A stretch of 64,000 bases of DNA from Teichococcus coralli (GTDB taxonomy: Bacteria > Pseudomonadota > Alphaproteobacteria > Acetobacterales > Acetobacteraceae), in the NCBI RefSeq assembly GCF_009829925.1, contig NZ_SNVJ01000004.1, forward strand, positions 124,001 to 188,000. The letters run 5' to 3'. Of this stretch, positions 52,997-61,830 are shown piece by piece. Made by a program: the position numbers and the translations under genes. The notes below the pieces were generated by a model. That model was not told the origin of the DNA. It ran no database searches and worked only from the letters and a program-made list of their open reading frames with translations. Each line of letters begins with the position of its first letter. Position 1 is the stretch's first letter.

Positions 52997-53899
52997 ATGG
53001 CCGACCCGCGACGCGAAACCCGCGAGGCGCCCTGGCGGCATCCGTTTCGCGCCTTCATCGCCGAGGTGCTGAGCGACCATACGCAGACCGTTGCCGCGGC
53101 CCTCGCTTTCCACGCGATGTTCGGCGTGCTGCCCGCGCTGGCCGGCGCGGCGGCGCTGCTGAGCAAGGTGGCCGGCCCGGCGGTGCTGCGCGGCCCGGTG
53201 CAGGCCGGCGCGGAGCGGCTGCTGGGGGACAGGGCGGCGGTTTCCGTGCTGGTCGAGTTCGTGACGACGGTGCCGGAAGGCTTCGGCCTTGGCCTCGGGC
53301 TGGCGCTCAACCTGGTGGTGGCGCTCTGGGCCGCGCAGCGGGCCGCCAGCGGCCTGCTGACCGCGCTCAACATCGTCTATGACCAGACGGAGCGGCGCAG
53401 CTGGCTGCAGCGCGAGGGCATCGCCGTGGTCATCGCGCTGGTCGTCTTTCTGCTGCTGACCGTGGCCCTGCTGCTGCTCGCCCTGCCGCCGCTGCTGTCC
53501 GGGCATGTGGAGAGCAGCCTGCTGGGCATCGTCAGCCTCGCCCGCTGGCCGGCGCTGGTGCTGCTGTTCGCCCTGGCGGCCGGGGCGCTCTACACCTATG
53601 CGCCGAGCCGGGCGCGGCCGCAGCGGGACTGGGCCTCCTGGGGCACCGTCGCCGCCACGCTGCTCTGGGTGGTCGCCTCGATCGGCCTTTCCGTCTACGT
53701 CTCGCACGCGCAGAGCTTCGGCGTCTTCTACGGCTCGCTGGGGGGGGCCGTGGTGCTGATGCTGTGGTTCTACCTGACCGCCCTGGCGCTGCTGGCGGGC
53801 GCCGAGGTCAACGGGCTGCGCCTCGAATGGGCGGAACGCCGCCAGGACCCGGTGAAGCAGGCGCTGCACGACCGGGAGCGGCGGCCGGACGACGGCTGA
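52997..53899 (+). CDS. YihY/BrkB-family membrane protein
   Basis: The 300-aa protein has HPFRAFIAEVLSDHTQTVAAALAFHAMFGVLPAL at the N-terminus and six membrane segments, the last with SFGVFYGSLGGAVVLMLWFYLTALALLAGAEVNG, the family hallmark. The family was once thought to be RNase BN; its present role is unknown. The ATG at 52997 follows GGCGGAGGAG. It stands alone. Confidence 0.9.
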   Translation: MADPRRETREAPWRHPFRAFIAEVLSDHTQTVAAALAFHAMFGVLPALAGAAALLSKVAGPAVLRGPVQAGAERLLGDRAAVSVLVEFVTTVPEGFGLGLGLALNLVVALWAAQRAASGLLTALNIVYDQTERRSWLQREGIAVVIALVVFLLLTVALLLLALPPLLSGHVESSLLGIVSLARWPALVLLFALAAGALYTYAPSRARPQRDWASWGTVAATLLWVVASIGLSVYVSHAQSFGVFYGSLGGAVVLMLWFYLTALALLAGAEVNGLRLEWAERRQDPVKQALHDRERRPDDG

Positions 53900-53966
53900 G
53901 CGGGTGTCGCCCCGCAGGGCGGCGGGCTCTCGGGGAGGTTCCGCGCGACGGCCGCTCCCGGCCCCC

Positions 53967-54311
53967 TCAGGCGTCCCAGACCTGCACGTTGGTCTGCCGC
54001 TTGATCTTGCCCTCCAACAGTTCGGCCATGGCGGAGCAGAAGACCCGGGTCCCATCCGGATAGGCGCAGGCCTCGGTGAAGGCGAGATGGGAGTCGTCCG
54101 CCACGCCGGCGACCAGCTCGTGCTTCATGTCGCGGCGGCAGACCTCGTCGTAGTAGGCGCTGATCGCCGTGCGCCCGGAGATCGTTCGCGGGCTGCGCGG
54201 CGGGCTGTCCTTGCTCATGACGATGAGGGTGGCGTCGTCGGCGTAGAACTCCGAAAGGGCGCGGTTGTCGCGCCCTTCGAGTGCGCGCTTCAGGGTCTCG
54301 ATGGCGAGCAT
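53967..54311 (-). CDS. SnoaL/NTF2-like protein
   Basis: The 114-aa protein has the cone-shaped NTF2 pattern: AIETLKRALEGRDNRALSEFYADDATLIV at the start, then strands KHELVAGVADDSHLAF and TNVQVWDA at the end. Such proteins bind small ligands or act as isomerases or ketosteroid-type enzymes; no substrate can be named. The start MLAIETLK gives the usual length. Confidence 0.75.
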   Translation of the reverse strand: MLAIETLKRALEGRDNRALSEFYADDATLIVMSKDSPPRSPRTISGRTAISAYYDEVCRRDMKHELVAGVADDSHLAFTEACAYPDGTRVFCSAMAELLEGKIKRQTNVQVWDA

Positions 54312-54466
54312 GGGTATGGTCCTCCCGGTGCGGGCGCCCACCGCGGAGGCAGCCGGGCCGGTTTGCAGGGCGCGCCCTGCGGCCGACCTCTCTGGGGCCA
54401 TGCCTCCCTGGGGAGTGTTCCCCCGTCACCGGGGCCGATCTTAGCAGCGCGCAGCCCGGGCGGCCG

Positions 54467-56026
54467 TCAACTTCCCCGGCGATCGGCCGCGCGGACCTGC
54501 GGCCGCATGCCGCCGGGCAGCCGCGCTTCCATCGCCGCCTCCTCCGCCAGGCATTCGAGGTCCCGGTCCACCGTGGCGACGGCCAGGTCGCGGCCCCCCT
54601 TGCGGTAGCGCAGCAGCGCCTTGCCCTCCTCCACGCGGCCCTCGGCAATGATCGCGTCCCATTCCTCCGCATGGCCGAGATAGTCGATGTTGAGGTCGTG
54701 GTAGTGCCGGTTCCAGAAAAAGGGCACGGCATCGAAGCGCCGCCGGCGGCCCAGCATGTTGAGCGCCGCCACCTGGCCCATCCGCCCGGCCACCACCCAG
54801 TGCTCGACGCGGATGCGCCCGCCGCTGTGCGGGTCGGGCCAGCGCGCCACGTCGCCGGCGGCGAAGATGCCGGGGGCGCTGGTCTGCAGGTGCGCGTCCA
54901 CCAGGATGCCGTTCTCCACCGCGAGGCCGGCCGCCTCGGCGAGCGCCGTGCGCGGCCTCACCCCGGTGCCGAGCAGCACCAGGTCCGCCGCCACCGCCGT
55001 GCCGTCCTTCAGCCGCAGGCCGCCCGGCCCGATGGCGGCGACCTCCTGGCCGAGCCGGAAGGCGACGCCCTTCTCCTCGTGGAGCTGCCGCACCGCCTGG
55101 GCGAGCTGCGGCCCCAAGGTCTTCTCCAGCGGCCGCCTGTCCGGAGCGACAACCGTGACCGCCAGGCCGCGCTGGCGCAGCGCCGCCGCCACCTCCAGGG
55201 CGATGAAGCTGGCGCCCACCAGCACGGCGTGCCGCGCGCTCGCCGCCTGCCGGATGATCCGGCGGCTGTCGCGCCAGGAGCGCAGGGTGAGCACCTCCGG
55301 CGCCTCCGCGCCGGGGATGGGGGGGCGCACCGGCTCCGCGCCGGTGGCGATCAGCAGGCGATCGAAGGGCAGGCTCTCGCCGCCCTCCAGCTGGACCTGG
55401 CGCGCGGTGGCATCGATGCGGGTGACGGCCGCGCCGAGCCGCAGGGCGATGCCTTGATCGGCATAGAAGCGCTCGGGGAAGAGCGGCAGGTCCTGCTCTC
55501 CCGCCTCGCCGGACAGGAAGTCCTTCGACAGGCTGGGGCGGTCATAAGGCGGGTCGGCGTCGTCGCTGAGCAGGGTCAGGCTGCCGGCATAGCCCTCGCG
55601 CCGCAGCCGCTCCGCCGCGGCGAGGCCCGCCGCGCCGCCGCCGAGGATGAGAATGCGCCCCGGCGCGCCGAGCGGCGGCGGCCGGGCCGGCGCGGGCGCC
55701 GCCTTTTCGCGCACCACCAGGCGCGAACCATGCCGCTCGACCTTCCAGCGGGCGGCCGGGGCCAGGGCGGGCGCGCGCAGGGCCTCGCCGCTGCGCAGGC
55801 TGAAGCAGGCGTGGTGCCAGGGGCATCGCACCGTCTCGCCGACCATCAGCCCCTCGGCCAGCGGAGCGCCGTAATGCGTGCATTTCGCGCCGATGGCGAA
55901 GACCGACTCGCCGCGCCGCGCCAGCAGCACCATCTCCTCGCCGACGCGGCCGGCGAGCATGCCGCCATCCGGCAGCGCCGAGAGCGGAACGCCTTGCGTC
56001 AGATCCGGCTCCTTGGCCCTGGCCAT
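54467..56026 (-). CDS. Rieske/FAD-dependent NAD(P)H oxidoreductase (AIFM3-like)
   Basis: The 519-aa protein joins an N-terminal Rieske domain (CTHYGAPL and CPWHHACF, [2Fe-2S] ligands Cys-His and Cys-His) to a FAD/NAD reductase: RILILGGGAAGLAAAERLR, DPPYDRPSLSKDFLSG, AVLVGASFIALEVAAALRQRG, and GIFAAGDVARWPDP. The C-terminal region resembles BfdR/ferredoxin-reductase tails. It would pass electrons from NADH through FAD to the Rieske centre or an outside acceptor. The start at MARAKEPDL is well placed. Confidence 0.9.
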   Translation of the reverse strand: MARAKEPDLTQGVPLSALPDGGMLAGRVGEEMVLLARRGESVFAIGAKCTHYGAPLAEGLMVGETVRCPWHHACFSLRSGEALRAPALAPAARWKVERHGSRLVVREKAAPAPARPPPLGAPGRILILGGGAAGLAAAERLRREGYAGSLTLLSDDADPPYDRPSLSKDFLSGEAGEQDLPLFPERFYADQGIALRLGAAVTRIDATARQVQLEGGESLPFDRLLIATGAEPVRPPIPGAEAPEVLTLRSWRDSRRIIRQAASARHAVLVGASFIALEVAAALRQRGLAVTVVAPDRRPLEKTLGPQLAQAVRQLHEEKGVAFRLGQEVAAIGPGGLRLKDGTAVAADLVLLGTGVRPRTALAEAAGLAVENGILVDAHLQTSAPGIFAAGDVARWPDPHSGGRIRVEHWVVAGRMGQVAALNMLGRRRRFDAVPFFWNRHYHDLNIDYLGHAEEWDAIIAEGRVEEGKALLRYRKGGRDLAVATVDRDLECLAEEAAMEARLPGGMRPQVRAADRRGS

Positions 56027-56075
56027 CTGCGCTCCTCCGTCATGGGTCCACCGGAAGCCGGTGCGCCTCTGGAGC

Positions 56076-56100
56076 GGAACGGAAGAGCGCGGGCGGCGTT
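56076..56100 (+). promoter_or_regulatory. Candidate EcfG promoter upstream of a 105-aa gene
   Basis: GGAAC (56076-56080), 16 bases and CGTT (56097-56100) match the EcfG consensus exactly on the plus strand. Transcription would begin near 56107, about 55 bases before the ATG at 56161. The downstream genes (105-aa protein and DUF1080 protein) would then be under general stress control. Confidence 0.6.
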
Positions 56101-56160
56101 GCCAGGAAACGCCGGTGCGCAGGCTTTCCGCCGCCCGGCCGCGCAACACGGAGACCGACC

Positions 56161-56478
56161 ATGCCTGAGCTGCGACTGCCTGACGAACTCCTGGAGGCGG
56201 CGCGCGGCGCCTTCGAGCGTGGCGCTGCCTCCGCGCCCCGGACGATGCCGCTGGAGCCGACGGCCATCGCGGCGGTGCGCGCCGCGCTGGAGCGGGCGCT
56301 TGAGGCCGGAGCGGGAAAGGGCCATGCCATCACGCTGGCGCCGGAGGAACTGGAGACCTTCAGGGCCTGCTTCCTGGCGGGCGGCGAACATGCCGCCGGG
56401 CTGCAGGAGGCGGAGTGGCGTGCCATCCTGGCCGCGACCGACGCGGCGGAGGGCATGCGCCGCCCCGACATCGCCTGA
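56161..56478 (+). CDS. Hypothetical protein, 105 aa
   Basis: The product is an all-helical, Ala/Glu-rich protein: LPDELLEAARGAFERGAAS, IAAVRAALERALEAGAGKGHA, EELETFRACFLAGGEHAAGL. It has no signal peptide or membrane segment. I recognise no family. A GGAGACC site precedes the ATG and a perfect EcfG-type promoter lies upstream. A DUF1080 gene follows after 88 bases. Confidence 0.62.
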   Translation: MPELRLPDELLEAARGAFERGAASAPRTMPLEPTAIAAVRAALERALEAGAGKGHAITLAPEELETFRACFLAGGEHAAGLQEAEWRAILAATDAAEGMRRPDIA

Positions 56479-56566
56479 CGGCGGCGGCGAGCGGATTTTC
56501 AGCCGGCCCGTCCGGCCTGCGGGGCGGGATGCCGCCGTGGCCACGCGTGAAGGAGATGCCCGGAAC

Positions 56567-57124
56567 ATGGAAGACTTCAGGCCGTTGCTGACCGCCGATC
56601 TCTCGGGCTGGCGCATGGCGGGGAAGGGCGGCTTCCGCTGGGCGGAGCCGGGGGTGCTGGAGAGCTTCGGCGGCTCCGGCCTGTTCTGGTTCGCCGATTC
56701 CGCCTTCGAGGATTTCATGCTCCGGGTGGAGTGGCGCATCCAGCGGCCGGACGACAATTCGGGCGTCTTCATCCGCTGCCCGCCGCTGCAGGACAGTCCC
56801 GGCCCGGCGATCGAGCGCGGCTACGAGATCCAGATCGACGACCGCGGCTACGACCCGCAGGCGAAGCGGCTGGACAGCCCGCTGCACCTGACCGGCGCGA
56901 TCTACCGGCTGGCGCCGGCCAGCGGGCACCTCTCGCATCCCTGCGGCGAGTGGAACGCGTTCGTCATCCGCGCCCAGCGGGACAGCCTGGCGGTCTGGCT
57001 GAACGGCACGGCCGTGGCGCATCTTTCCCCGGCGACGCGGGAGCCGCGCGGGCACATCGCCCTGCAGAGCCACCACGAGGGCTCGGCGGTGCAGTTCCGC
57101 CGCCTGGAGGTGATGCCCCTCTGA
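56567..57124 (+). CDS. DUF1080 / 3-keto-disaccharide hydrolase-like protein
   Basis: The 185-aa protein has a jelly-roll fold with FRPLLTADLSGWRMAGKGGF, VEWRIQRPDDNSGVFIRCP, YEIQIDDRGYDPQ and EWNAFVIRAQRDSLAVWLNG, the DUF1080 hallmarks. The family includes hydrolases of 3-keto-glucosides. There is no signal peptide, which is unusual for it. AGGAG lies 11 bases before the ATG. It may be cotranscribed with the 105-aa gene. Confidence 0.88.
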   Translation: MEDFRPLLTADLSGWRMAGKGGFRWAEPGVLESFGGSGLFWFADSAFEDFMLRVEWRIQRPDDNSGVFIRCPPLQDSPGPAIERGYEIQIDDRGYDPQAKRLDSPLHLTGAIYRLAPASGHLSHPCGEWNAFVIRAQRDSLAVWLNGTAVAHLSPATREPRGHIALQSHHEGSAVQFRRLEVMPL

Positions 57125-57167
57125 CGGCGGCGGGCGAGGTCCGATAGAGGGCAGCGCCCCCTGGCGC

Positions 57168-57893
57168 TCAGAACAGCGGCCGCGTCAGCCCGGTGGCGAG
57201 CGCCGCCTCGGCCCGCCGCAGGTCCACGGGCGTGGAGAGGTGGAACCAGGCGCCGTCATGCACCAGCCCGAAGAGCCGCCCGCCCTCGATGGCGCGGTTC
57301 CAGAGCAGGTTCATGCTGAAGGAGCCTTCCGGCGCGCCCTCGAAGAGCCGCGGATGCACCACCTGCAGCCCGGCGTAGAAGTAGGGCGCGATCTCGCGCT
57401 CCTTGGGGCGGCGGACGCGGCCGAGCGGGTCGAGCAGGAAGTCGCCGCGGCCGACCTCGCCTTCCACCGCGGTGGCGCGCACCACCAGCAGCAGCGCGTC
57501 CATCGCCGCCTCGTCGAAGCGGCCGGCCAGGCGCTCGATGGTGGGCGTGGGGCCGTCCAGCCAATAGGCGTCGCCGTTCACCACCAGGAAAGGGGCGGGG
57601 CCGAGATGCGGCAGGGCGTCGCGCACGCCGCCGCCGGTCTCCTGCACCGGCTCCTCGCGCAGCACCGCGGGCGGGCTGGGGCGCGCCTTGCAGACCGCCT
57701 CCACCTGCTCCGGGAACCAGTGGGCGTTCACCACCACCTGGCCGATGCCGACGGCGTCGATCCGGTCCAGCGCATGGTCGAGCAGGCTGCGCCCGGCCAG
57801 GGGCAGTAGGGGCTTGGGCTTCGCCTCGGTCAGCGGCCGCATGCGGGTGCCCAGGCCGGCGGCCAGCACCATGGCGGAGTTCAGGGTGGTCAC
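57168..57893 (-). CDS. murU: MurNAc-1-phosphate uridylyltransferase
   Basis: MurU makes UDP-MurNAc in the peptidoglycan recycling route that bypasses de novo synthesis. The 241-aa protein has MVLAAGLGTRMRPLTEAKPKPLLPLAGRSLLDHALDR, VVNAHWFPEQVEAV, LVVNGDAYWLDGP (metal-binding Asp) and the closing HLSTPVDLRRAEAAL. Its start overlaps the amgK stop by 4 bases. Confidence 0.9.
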   Translation of the reverse strand: MTTLNSAMVLAAGLGTRMRPLTEAKPKPLLPLAGRSLLDHALDRIDAVGIGQVVVNAHWFPEQVEAVCKARPSPPAVLREEPVQETGGGVRDALPHLGPAPFLVVNGDAYWLDGPTPTIERLAGRFDEAAMDALLLVVRATAVEGEVGRGDFLLDPLGRVRRPKEREIAPYFYAGLQVVHPRLFEGAPEGSFSMNLLWNRAIEGGRLFGLVHDGAWFHLSTPVDLRRAEAALATGLTRPLF

Positions 57894-58945
57894 GCGGCGT
57901 CGTCCTTGGTGGGGCTGGCAGGGGCAGGGGCAGGGGCAGGGGCAGAAGCAGGGGCGGGGTTGCGCCGCAGGGCGGCGGGCACGTGGCGGTCGAGAAAGGC
58001 GGCGAGCGGGGCGGCGGCGGGGTGGCGCAGCGCCTCCGCCAGCAGCGCCCAGCAGCGCGGGCCGTGGCGGAGGTAGTGCGGCTTGCCGTCGCGCCGGTCC
58101 AGCCGCACCCAGAGGGCGGCCACGCGCAGGTGGCGCTGCGCCGCCATCGCCGCCATGGCGGCGCGGAAGGCGGCCGGGTCCAGCCCCGGCCGGGCGGCGA
58201 GATAGGCGGCGAGGGCGGCCGCGCGCACCTCCGGGGCCACGTCGCGCCGGGCATCCTCCGTCAGGCTGACCATGTCATAGGCGGGGTGGCCAAGGGCGGC
58301 ATCCTGGAAGTCGAGAATGCCGACCCGGCGCGGGCCCTGGCGGTCCGGCAGGTGCATCAGGTTGGCCGGGAAGTAGTCGCGGTGCACCAGGCAGCCGGCG
58401 CCGGCGTAAGGGGCGAGCATGGCGTGCATCGTGTCCATGAACTCGGCCCGCAGGGGCTCGGCGGGGGCGGCGCCGAAGGCGGCGGGCCACCACCAGTCCA
58501 GAAAGGTCTGCGCCACCGTGGCGGCCATGCGCGGCGCCTCCCACCGCGGCAGGCCGGGCGGCGGCGGGGCGGCGTGCAGGGCGGCGAGCGCCTCGGCGGC
58601 CGCCTCGTAGAGCGGCTGCGGCGGGGCGCCGGCATCGAGCAGCATGGCGTGGGTCTCGCGGCCCAGGTCCTCCACCAGGAGCAGGCCGTTCGGCGCGTCC
58701 TCGGCCAGGATGGCGGGAGCGGAAAGGCCGATGCCGGCGATGTGCCGCGCCAGCTTCAGGAAGGGGAGCAGGTCCTCCTCCGGGGTCAGCCCGACCCTGG
58801 GCGCGTCGGTGCAGTCCATCAGCAGGGCGGGGCGCGGCCCGCCGGTCAGGCGGGTGTAGCGGCGGTGGCCGGCATCCTGGGGCAGCGGGGCGCGTGCCGC
58901 CGCCGCGTAGCCATGGGCCGCCAGAAAGGAGTCCGTGGGGGTCAT
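57890..58945 (-). CDS. amgK: Anomeric MurNAc/GlcNAc kinase AmgK
   Basis: AmgK phosphorylates N-acetylmuramic acid at C1 for MurU. The 351-aa aminoglycoside-phosphotransferase-type kinase has RYTRLTGGPRPALLMDCTD, LLLVEDLGRETHAML, the catalytic loop LVHRDYFPANLMHL and VGILDFQDAALGHPAYDMVSL. The last 25 residues, PAPASAPAPAPAPAS, come from a GGGGCA tandem repeat. The start overlaps the region of the tsaE end. Confidence 0.9.
   Translation of the reverse strand: MTPTDSFLAAHGYAAAARAPLPQDAGHRRYTRLTGGPRPALLMDCTDAPRVGLTPEEDLLPFLKLARHIAGIGLSAPAILAEDAPNGLLLVEDLGRETHAMLLDAGAPPQPLYEAAAEALAALHAAPPPPGLPRWEAPRMAATVAQTFLDWWWPAAFGAAPAEPLRAEFMDTMHAMLAPYAGAGCLVHRDYFPANLMHLPDRQGPRRVGILDFQDAALGHPAYDMVSLTEDARRDVAPEVRAAALAAYLAARPGLDPAAFRAAMAAMAAQRHLRVAALWVRLDRRDGKPHYLRHGPRCWALLAEALRHPAAAPLAAFLDRHVPAALRRNPAPASAPAPAPAPASPTKDDAA
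57912..57955 (-). repeat. GGGGCA hexanucleotide tandem repeat in amgK 3' end
   Basis: About six units of a GGGGCA-like hexamer (with one GAAGCA interruption) encode alternating Pro-Ala in the C-terminal tail of AmgK. Because the unit is six bases long, length changes stay in frame and only change the tail. Confidence 0.8.
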
Positions 58946-59006
58946 GCTGCGGCCAGGAGGTGCCGCACGCGGCGGCGATTGCCAAGTGCGGAATGCGCGG
59001 GCCGCG

Positions 59007-59468
59007 TCAAAGTCCGGCCAGGGCCGCGAGGCGCGCATCCCAGCCCCGCAGCATGGCGTGGCGCGCCTCGCCCGCCGGGTCGGGGCGGAGGGCCAGGCGC
59101 AGCGCGTCGGGCGGGGCCAGCCAGCCCAGCCGGTCCGGCCATTCCACCAGCACGATGCCCTCGCGCGCTTCCTCCCAGCCCAGCTCCTCCAGCTCCTCCG
59201 GCCCGGCGAGGCGGTAAAGGTCGAAATGATGCGCCGGGCCGCGCGGCAGGTCGTAGCCCTGCACCAGGGTGAAGCTGGGGGAGGGCACTTCCAGCGCCGG
59301 GTTGCGGGCGGCGGCGCGCAGAAAGGCGCGGCAGAAGGCGGATTTCCCGGCGCCAAGCGGCCCCTCCAGCAGGATGGCGTCGCCCGGGCGCACCAAGGCG
59401 GCGGCGCGCGCGGCAAGCGCCTCGGTGGCGGCGAGGTCGGGCAGGAGGAGGTGCAGCGTCTCGGGCAT
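59007..59468 (-). CDS. tsaE: tRNA threonylcarbamoyladenosine biosynthesis ATPase TsaE
   Basis: TsaE works with TsaB and TsaD to form t6A on tRNA. The 153-aa P-loop protein has ILLEGPLGAGKSAFCRAFLR (Walker A), PSPSFTLVQGYDLPRG, HFDLYRLAGPEELEELGWEEA and VLVEWPDRLG. It is about the usual family length and lies 61 bases before amgK. The tsaE-amgK-murU order is known from alphaproteobacteria. Confidence 0.93.
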   Translation of the reverse strand: MPETLHLLLPDLAATEALAARAAALVRPGDAILLEGPLGAGKSAFCRAFLRAAARNPALEVPSPSFTLVQGYDLPRGPAHHFDLYRLAGPEELEELGWEEAREGIVLVEWPDRLGWLAPPDALRLALRPDPAGEARHAMLRGWDARLAALAGL

Positions 59469-59595
59469 GGGTGCGGGCCAATCTGCCTCCGGGCCGGCGG
59501 GGCTTTCAAGGCTGCGTTGGGCGGGCGGGCGGCGCTGAACCGTTGGCCGCCGCCGCTGTTCAGGTCGGGACACTCCAATCGAGAGGCATGACGCC

Positions 59596-60612
59596 ATGAC
59601 CGACGACACCTCCCCCTCCCGCCGCGACGTCTTCCGCGGCATGGCCGCCGGGGGAATCGCTTCAGGGATCGCCTCCATGGTCGCCGCTCCGGCCGTGGCG
59701 CAGGCGGTGCCGGGCCAGATCGGCGCGGCGCCGGTGCTGTCCAACCCGCAGGACCGCTTCCCCAAGCCGCCCTTCGAGATGCAGTCGCAACCCTGGCCGG
59801 CGCTGCAGTCGAAGATGACGCCGGTGCCGGATTGCGGCGAGCAGAGCTACAAGGGATCGGGCCGGCTCACCGGCCGCAAGGCGCTGATCACCGGCGGCGA
59901 CTCCGGCATCGGCCGGGCGGCAGCCATTGCCTATGCGCGCGAGGGCGCGGACGTCACCATCAACTATTACCCTTCCGAGGAGCCGGATGCGCAGGATGTC
60001 GCGGACCTCATCCGCAAGGCCGGGCGCAAGGCGGTGCTGATCCCCGGCGACATCCGCGAGGAGAGCTTCTGCAAGAGCCTGGTGGAGCAGGCGGCGCGGC
60101 AGCTCGGCGGGCTCGACATCCTGGTCAGCAACGCGGCCTACCAGCACGCGCAGAAGTCCATCCTGGACATCTCCACCGAGCAGCTCGACCAGACCATGAA
60201 GACCAACGTCTATGCCATGTTCTGGATCGTGAAGGCGGCGCTGCCGCACATGCCGGCGGGCGCGGCGATCGTCTGCACCAGCTCGATCAACGCCCAGCGG
60301 CCCTCCGAGTCCATCCTCGACTACGCCTGCACCAAGGCAGCCATCGCGATCTTCGTGCGCGGCCTCGCCAAGCAGGTGATCGGGCAGGGCATCCGCGTGA
60401 ACGGCGTGGCGCCGGGCCCGTTCTGGACGCCGCTGCAGGTCGGCGGCGGGCAGACCGCCGAGGGGCTGAAGCATTTCGGCGAACAGACGCCCATGGGGCG
60501 CCCCGGCCAGCCGGTGGAACTCGCCTCGGTCTATGTGGAGCTGGCGGCGGCCACCTCCAGCTACACCACGGGCCAGATCTATGGGGAAACCGGCGGCGTC
60601 GGCTGGCCCTGA
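59596..60612 (+). CDS. SDR oxidoreductase with Tat signal (general-stress-type)
   Basis: The 338-aa protein starts with a Tat-like signal (SPSRRDVFRGMAAGGIASG, then AAPAVAQA). The SDR domain follows: ALITGGDSGIGRAAAIAYAREGADV, NAA, the catalytic CTSSINAQRPSESILDYACTK with Ser, Tyr and Lys. The sequence GKGS-LTGRK-AL...INYYPSEEPDAQDV is like general stress protein 39 type SDRs. A weak EcfG-like TGAAC-N16-TGTT lies at 59536-59560. Substrate unknown. Confidence 0.85.
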   Translation: MTDDTSPSRRDVFRGMAAGGIASGIASMVAAPAVAQAVPGQIGAAPVLSNPQDRFPKPPFEMQSQPWPALQSKMTPVPDCGEQSYKGSGRLTGRKALITGGDSGIGRAAAIAYAREGADVTINYYPSEEPDAQDVADLIRKAGRKAVLIPGDIREESFCKSLVEQAARQLGGLDILVSNAAYQHAQKSILDISTEQLDQTMKTNVYAMFWIVKAALPHMPAGAAIVCTSSINAQRPSESILDYACTKAAIAIFVRGLAKQVIGQGIRVNGVAPGPFWTPLQVGGGQTAEGLKHFGEQTPMGRPGQPVELASVYVELAAATSSYTTGQIYGETGGVGWP

Positions 60613-60706
60613 GCCGCGCCGCCGGGGAAGGGGCGGCGGGCGCCCCTTTGCCGTCATGGGCCAAAGCCTCTATGCACGGCAGCCGGACGCGGAGGTACTG
60701 TTCCCC

Positions 60707-61774
60707 ATGCTCGACCATTCCCCGGATCATGCCCCCCATCATTCTCCGGGGACGGCGCATGTCGCGGTGGAGGCTGACGTCGCCGTCATCGGCGCCGGCC
60801 CCACCGGCCTGTTCGCGGTGTTCGAATGCGGCATGCTGCGGATGAAATGCGTGGTGATCGACACGCTGGAGGCAATCGGCGGGCAGTGCGCCGCGCTTTA
60901 TCCGGAGAAGCCGATCTACGACATCCCCGCCCATCCGGCGATCGCCGGCGGCGAGCTGATCGAGCGGCTGGAGGCGCAGGCGGCGCCGTTTGCGCCGGTC
61001 TACCTGCTCGGCCGACGGGTGGAGGCGCTGCAGGAGAAGGATGGCGGCCTGTTCGAGCTGCGCACCAGCAAGAACGAGATCGTGCGCGTCAGGGCGGTGA
61101 TCCTGGCCGCCGGGGCCGGCGCCTTCGGCCCCAACCGCCCGCCGCTGAACGACCTGGCCGCCTTCGAGGCGACCGGGGCGGTGCGCTACATGGTGGCGCG
61201 GCGGGAGGAGTTCCGGAACAAGCGGGTGGTGATCGCCGGCGGCGGCGATTCGGCGGTGGACTGGGCGCTCAGCCTGAAGGACATCGCGGCGCGGGTGACG
61301 GTGGTGCATCGCCGCCCGAAGTTCCGCGCCGCGCCGGAAAGCGTGGCGCAGATGGAGGCCGCCGCCGGGCGCGGCGAGATCGAGCTGGCCATCCCCTACC
61401 AGCTGCACGGGCTGCGCGGCGGCCAGGGCGAGCTGGACCACGTGGTGCTGGCGACGCTGAAGGGCGAGGAGAAGGCGGTGCCGGCCGACCACCTGCTGGC
61501 CTTCTTCGGCCTCTCCATGGAACTCGGCCCGATCGCCGAATGGGGCCTGGGGCTGGAGCGCAGCCATGTGACGGTGGAGCCCGCCACCTGCGCGACCAAC
61601 ATCCCGGGCGTCCATGCCATTGGCGACATCGCCACCTACCCCGGCAAGCTGAAGCTGATCCTGCAGGGCTTCTCGGAGGCGGCGATGGCGGCGCATGCCA
61701 TCCACCCCCGCATCTTCCCGGGCGAGGCGCTGCATTTCGAGTACAGCACGTCGAAGGGCGTGCCGCTGGGATGA
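60707..61774 (+). CDS. Ferredoxin/flavodoxin--NADP+ reductase, TrxR-like type
   Basis: The 355-aa protein resembles the FNR of Rhodopseudomonas and Bacillus: VAVIGAGPTGLFAVFECGMLRMK (FAD), EAIGGQCAALYPEKPIYDIPA, KRVVIAGGGDSAVDWALSL (NADPH) and VHAIGDIATYPGKLKLILQGFSEAAMAAHAI. The CxxC of thioredoxin reductase is absent, as expected. It transfers electrons between NADPH and ferredoxin. GGAGGT precedes the ATG. Confidence 0.93.
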   Translation: MLDHSPDHAPHHSPGTAHVAVEADVAVIGAGPTGLFAVFECGMLRMKCVVIDTLEAIGGQCAALYPEKPIYDIPAHPAIAGGELIERLEAQAAPFAPVYLLGRRVEALQEKDGGLFELRTSKNEIVRVRAVILAAGAGAFGPNRPPLNDLAAFEATGAVRYMVARREEFRNKRVVIAGGGDSAVDWALSLKDIAARVTVVHRRPKFRAAPESVAQMEAAAGRGEIELAIPYQLHGLRGGQGELDHVVLATLKGEEKAVPADHLLAFFGLSMELGPIAEWGLGLERSHVTVEPATCATNIPGVHAIGDIATYPGKLKLILQGFSEAAMAAHAIHPRIFPGEALHFEYSTSKGVPLG

Positions 61775-61830
61775 GGACGGTTCCGGAGGGGGCGGCGCCT
61801 CCTCCGGCCGAAGCGGAAGGAGAAGCGCCG

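Noticed and set aside
59536..59560. TGAAC-N16-TGTT upstream of the Tat-type SDR
   Set aside because: One mismatch in each box; kept only as a weak hint, not as a feature.
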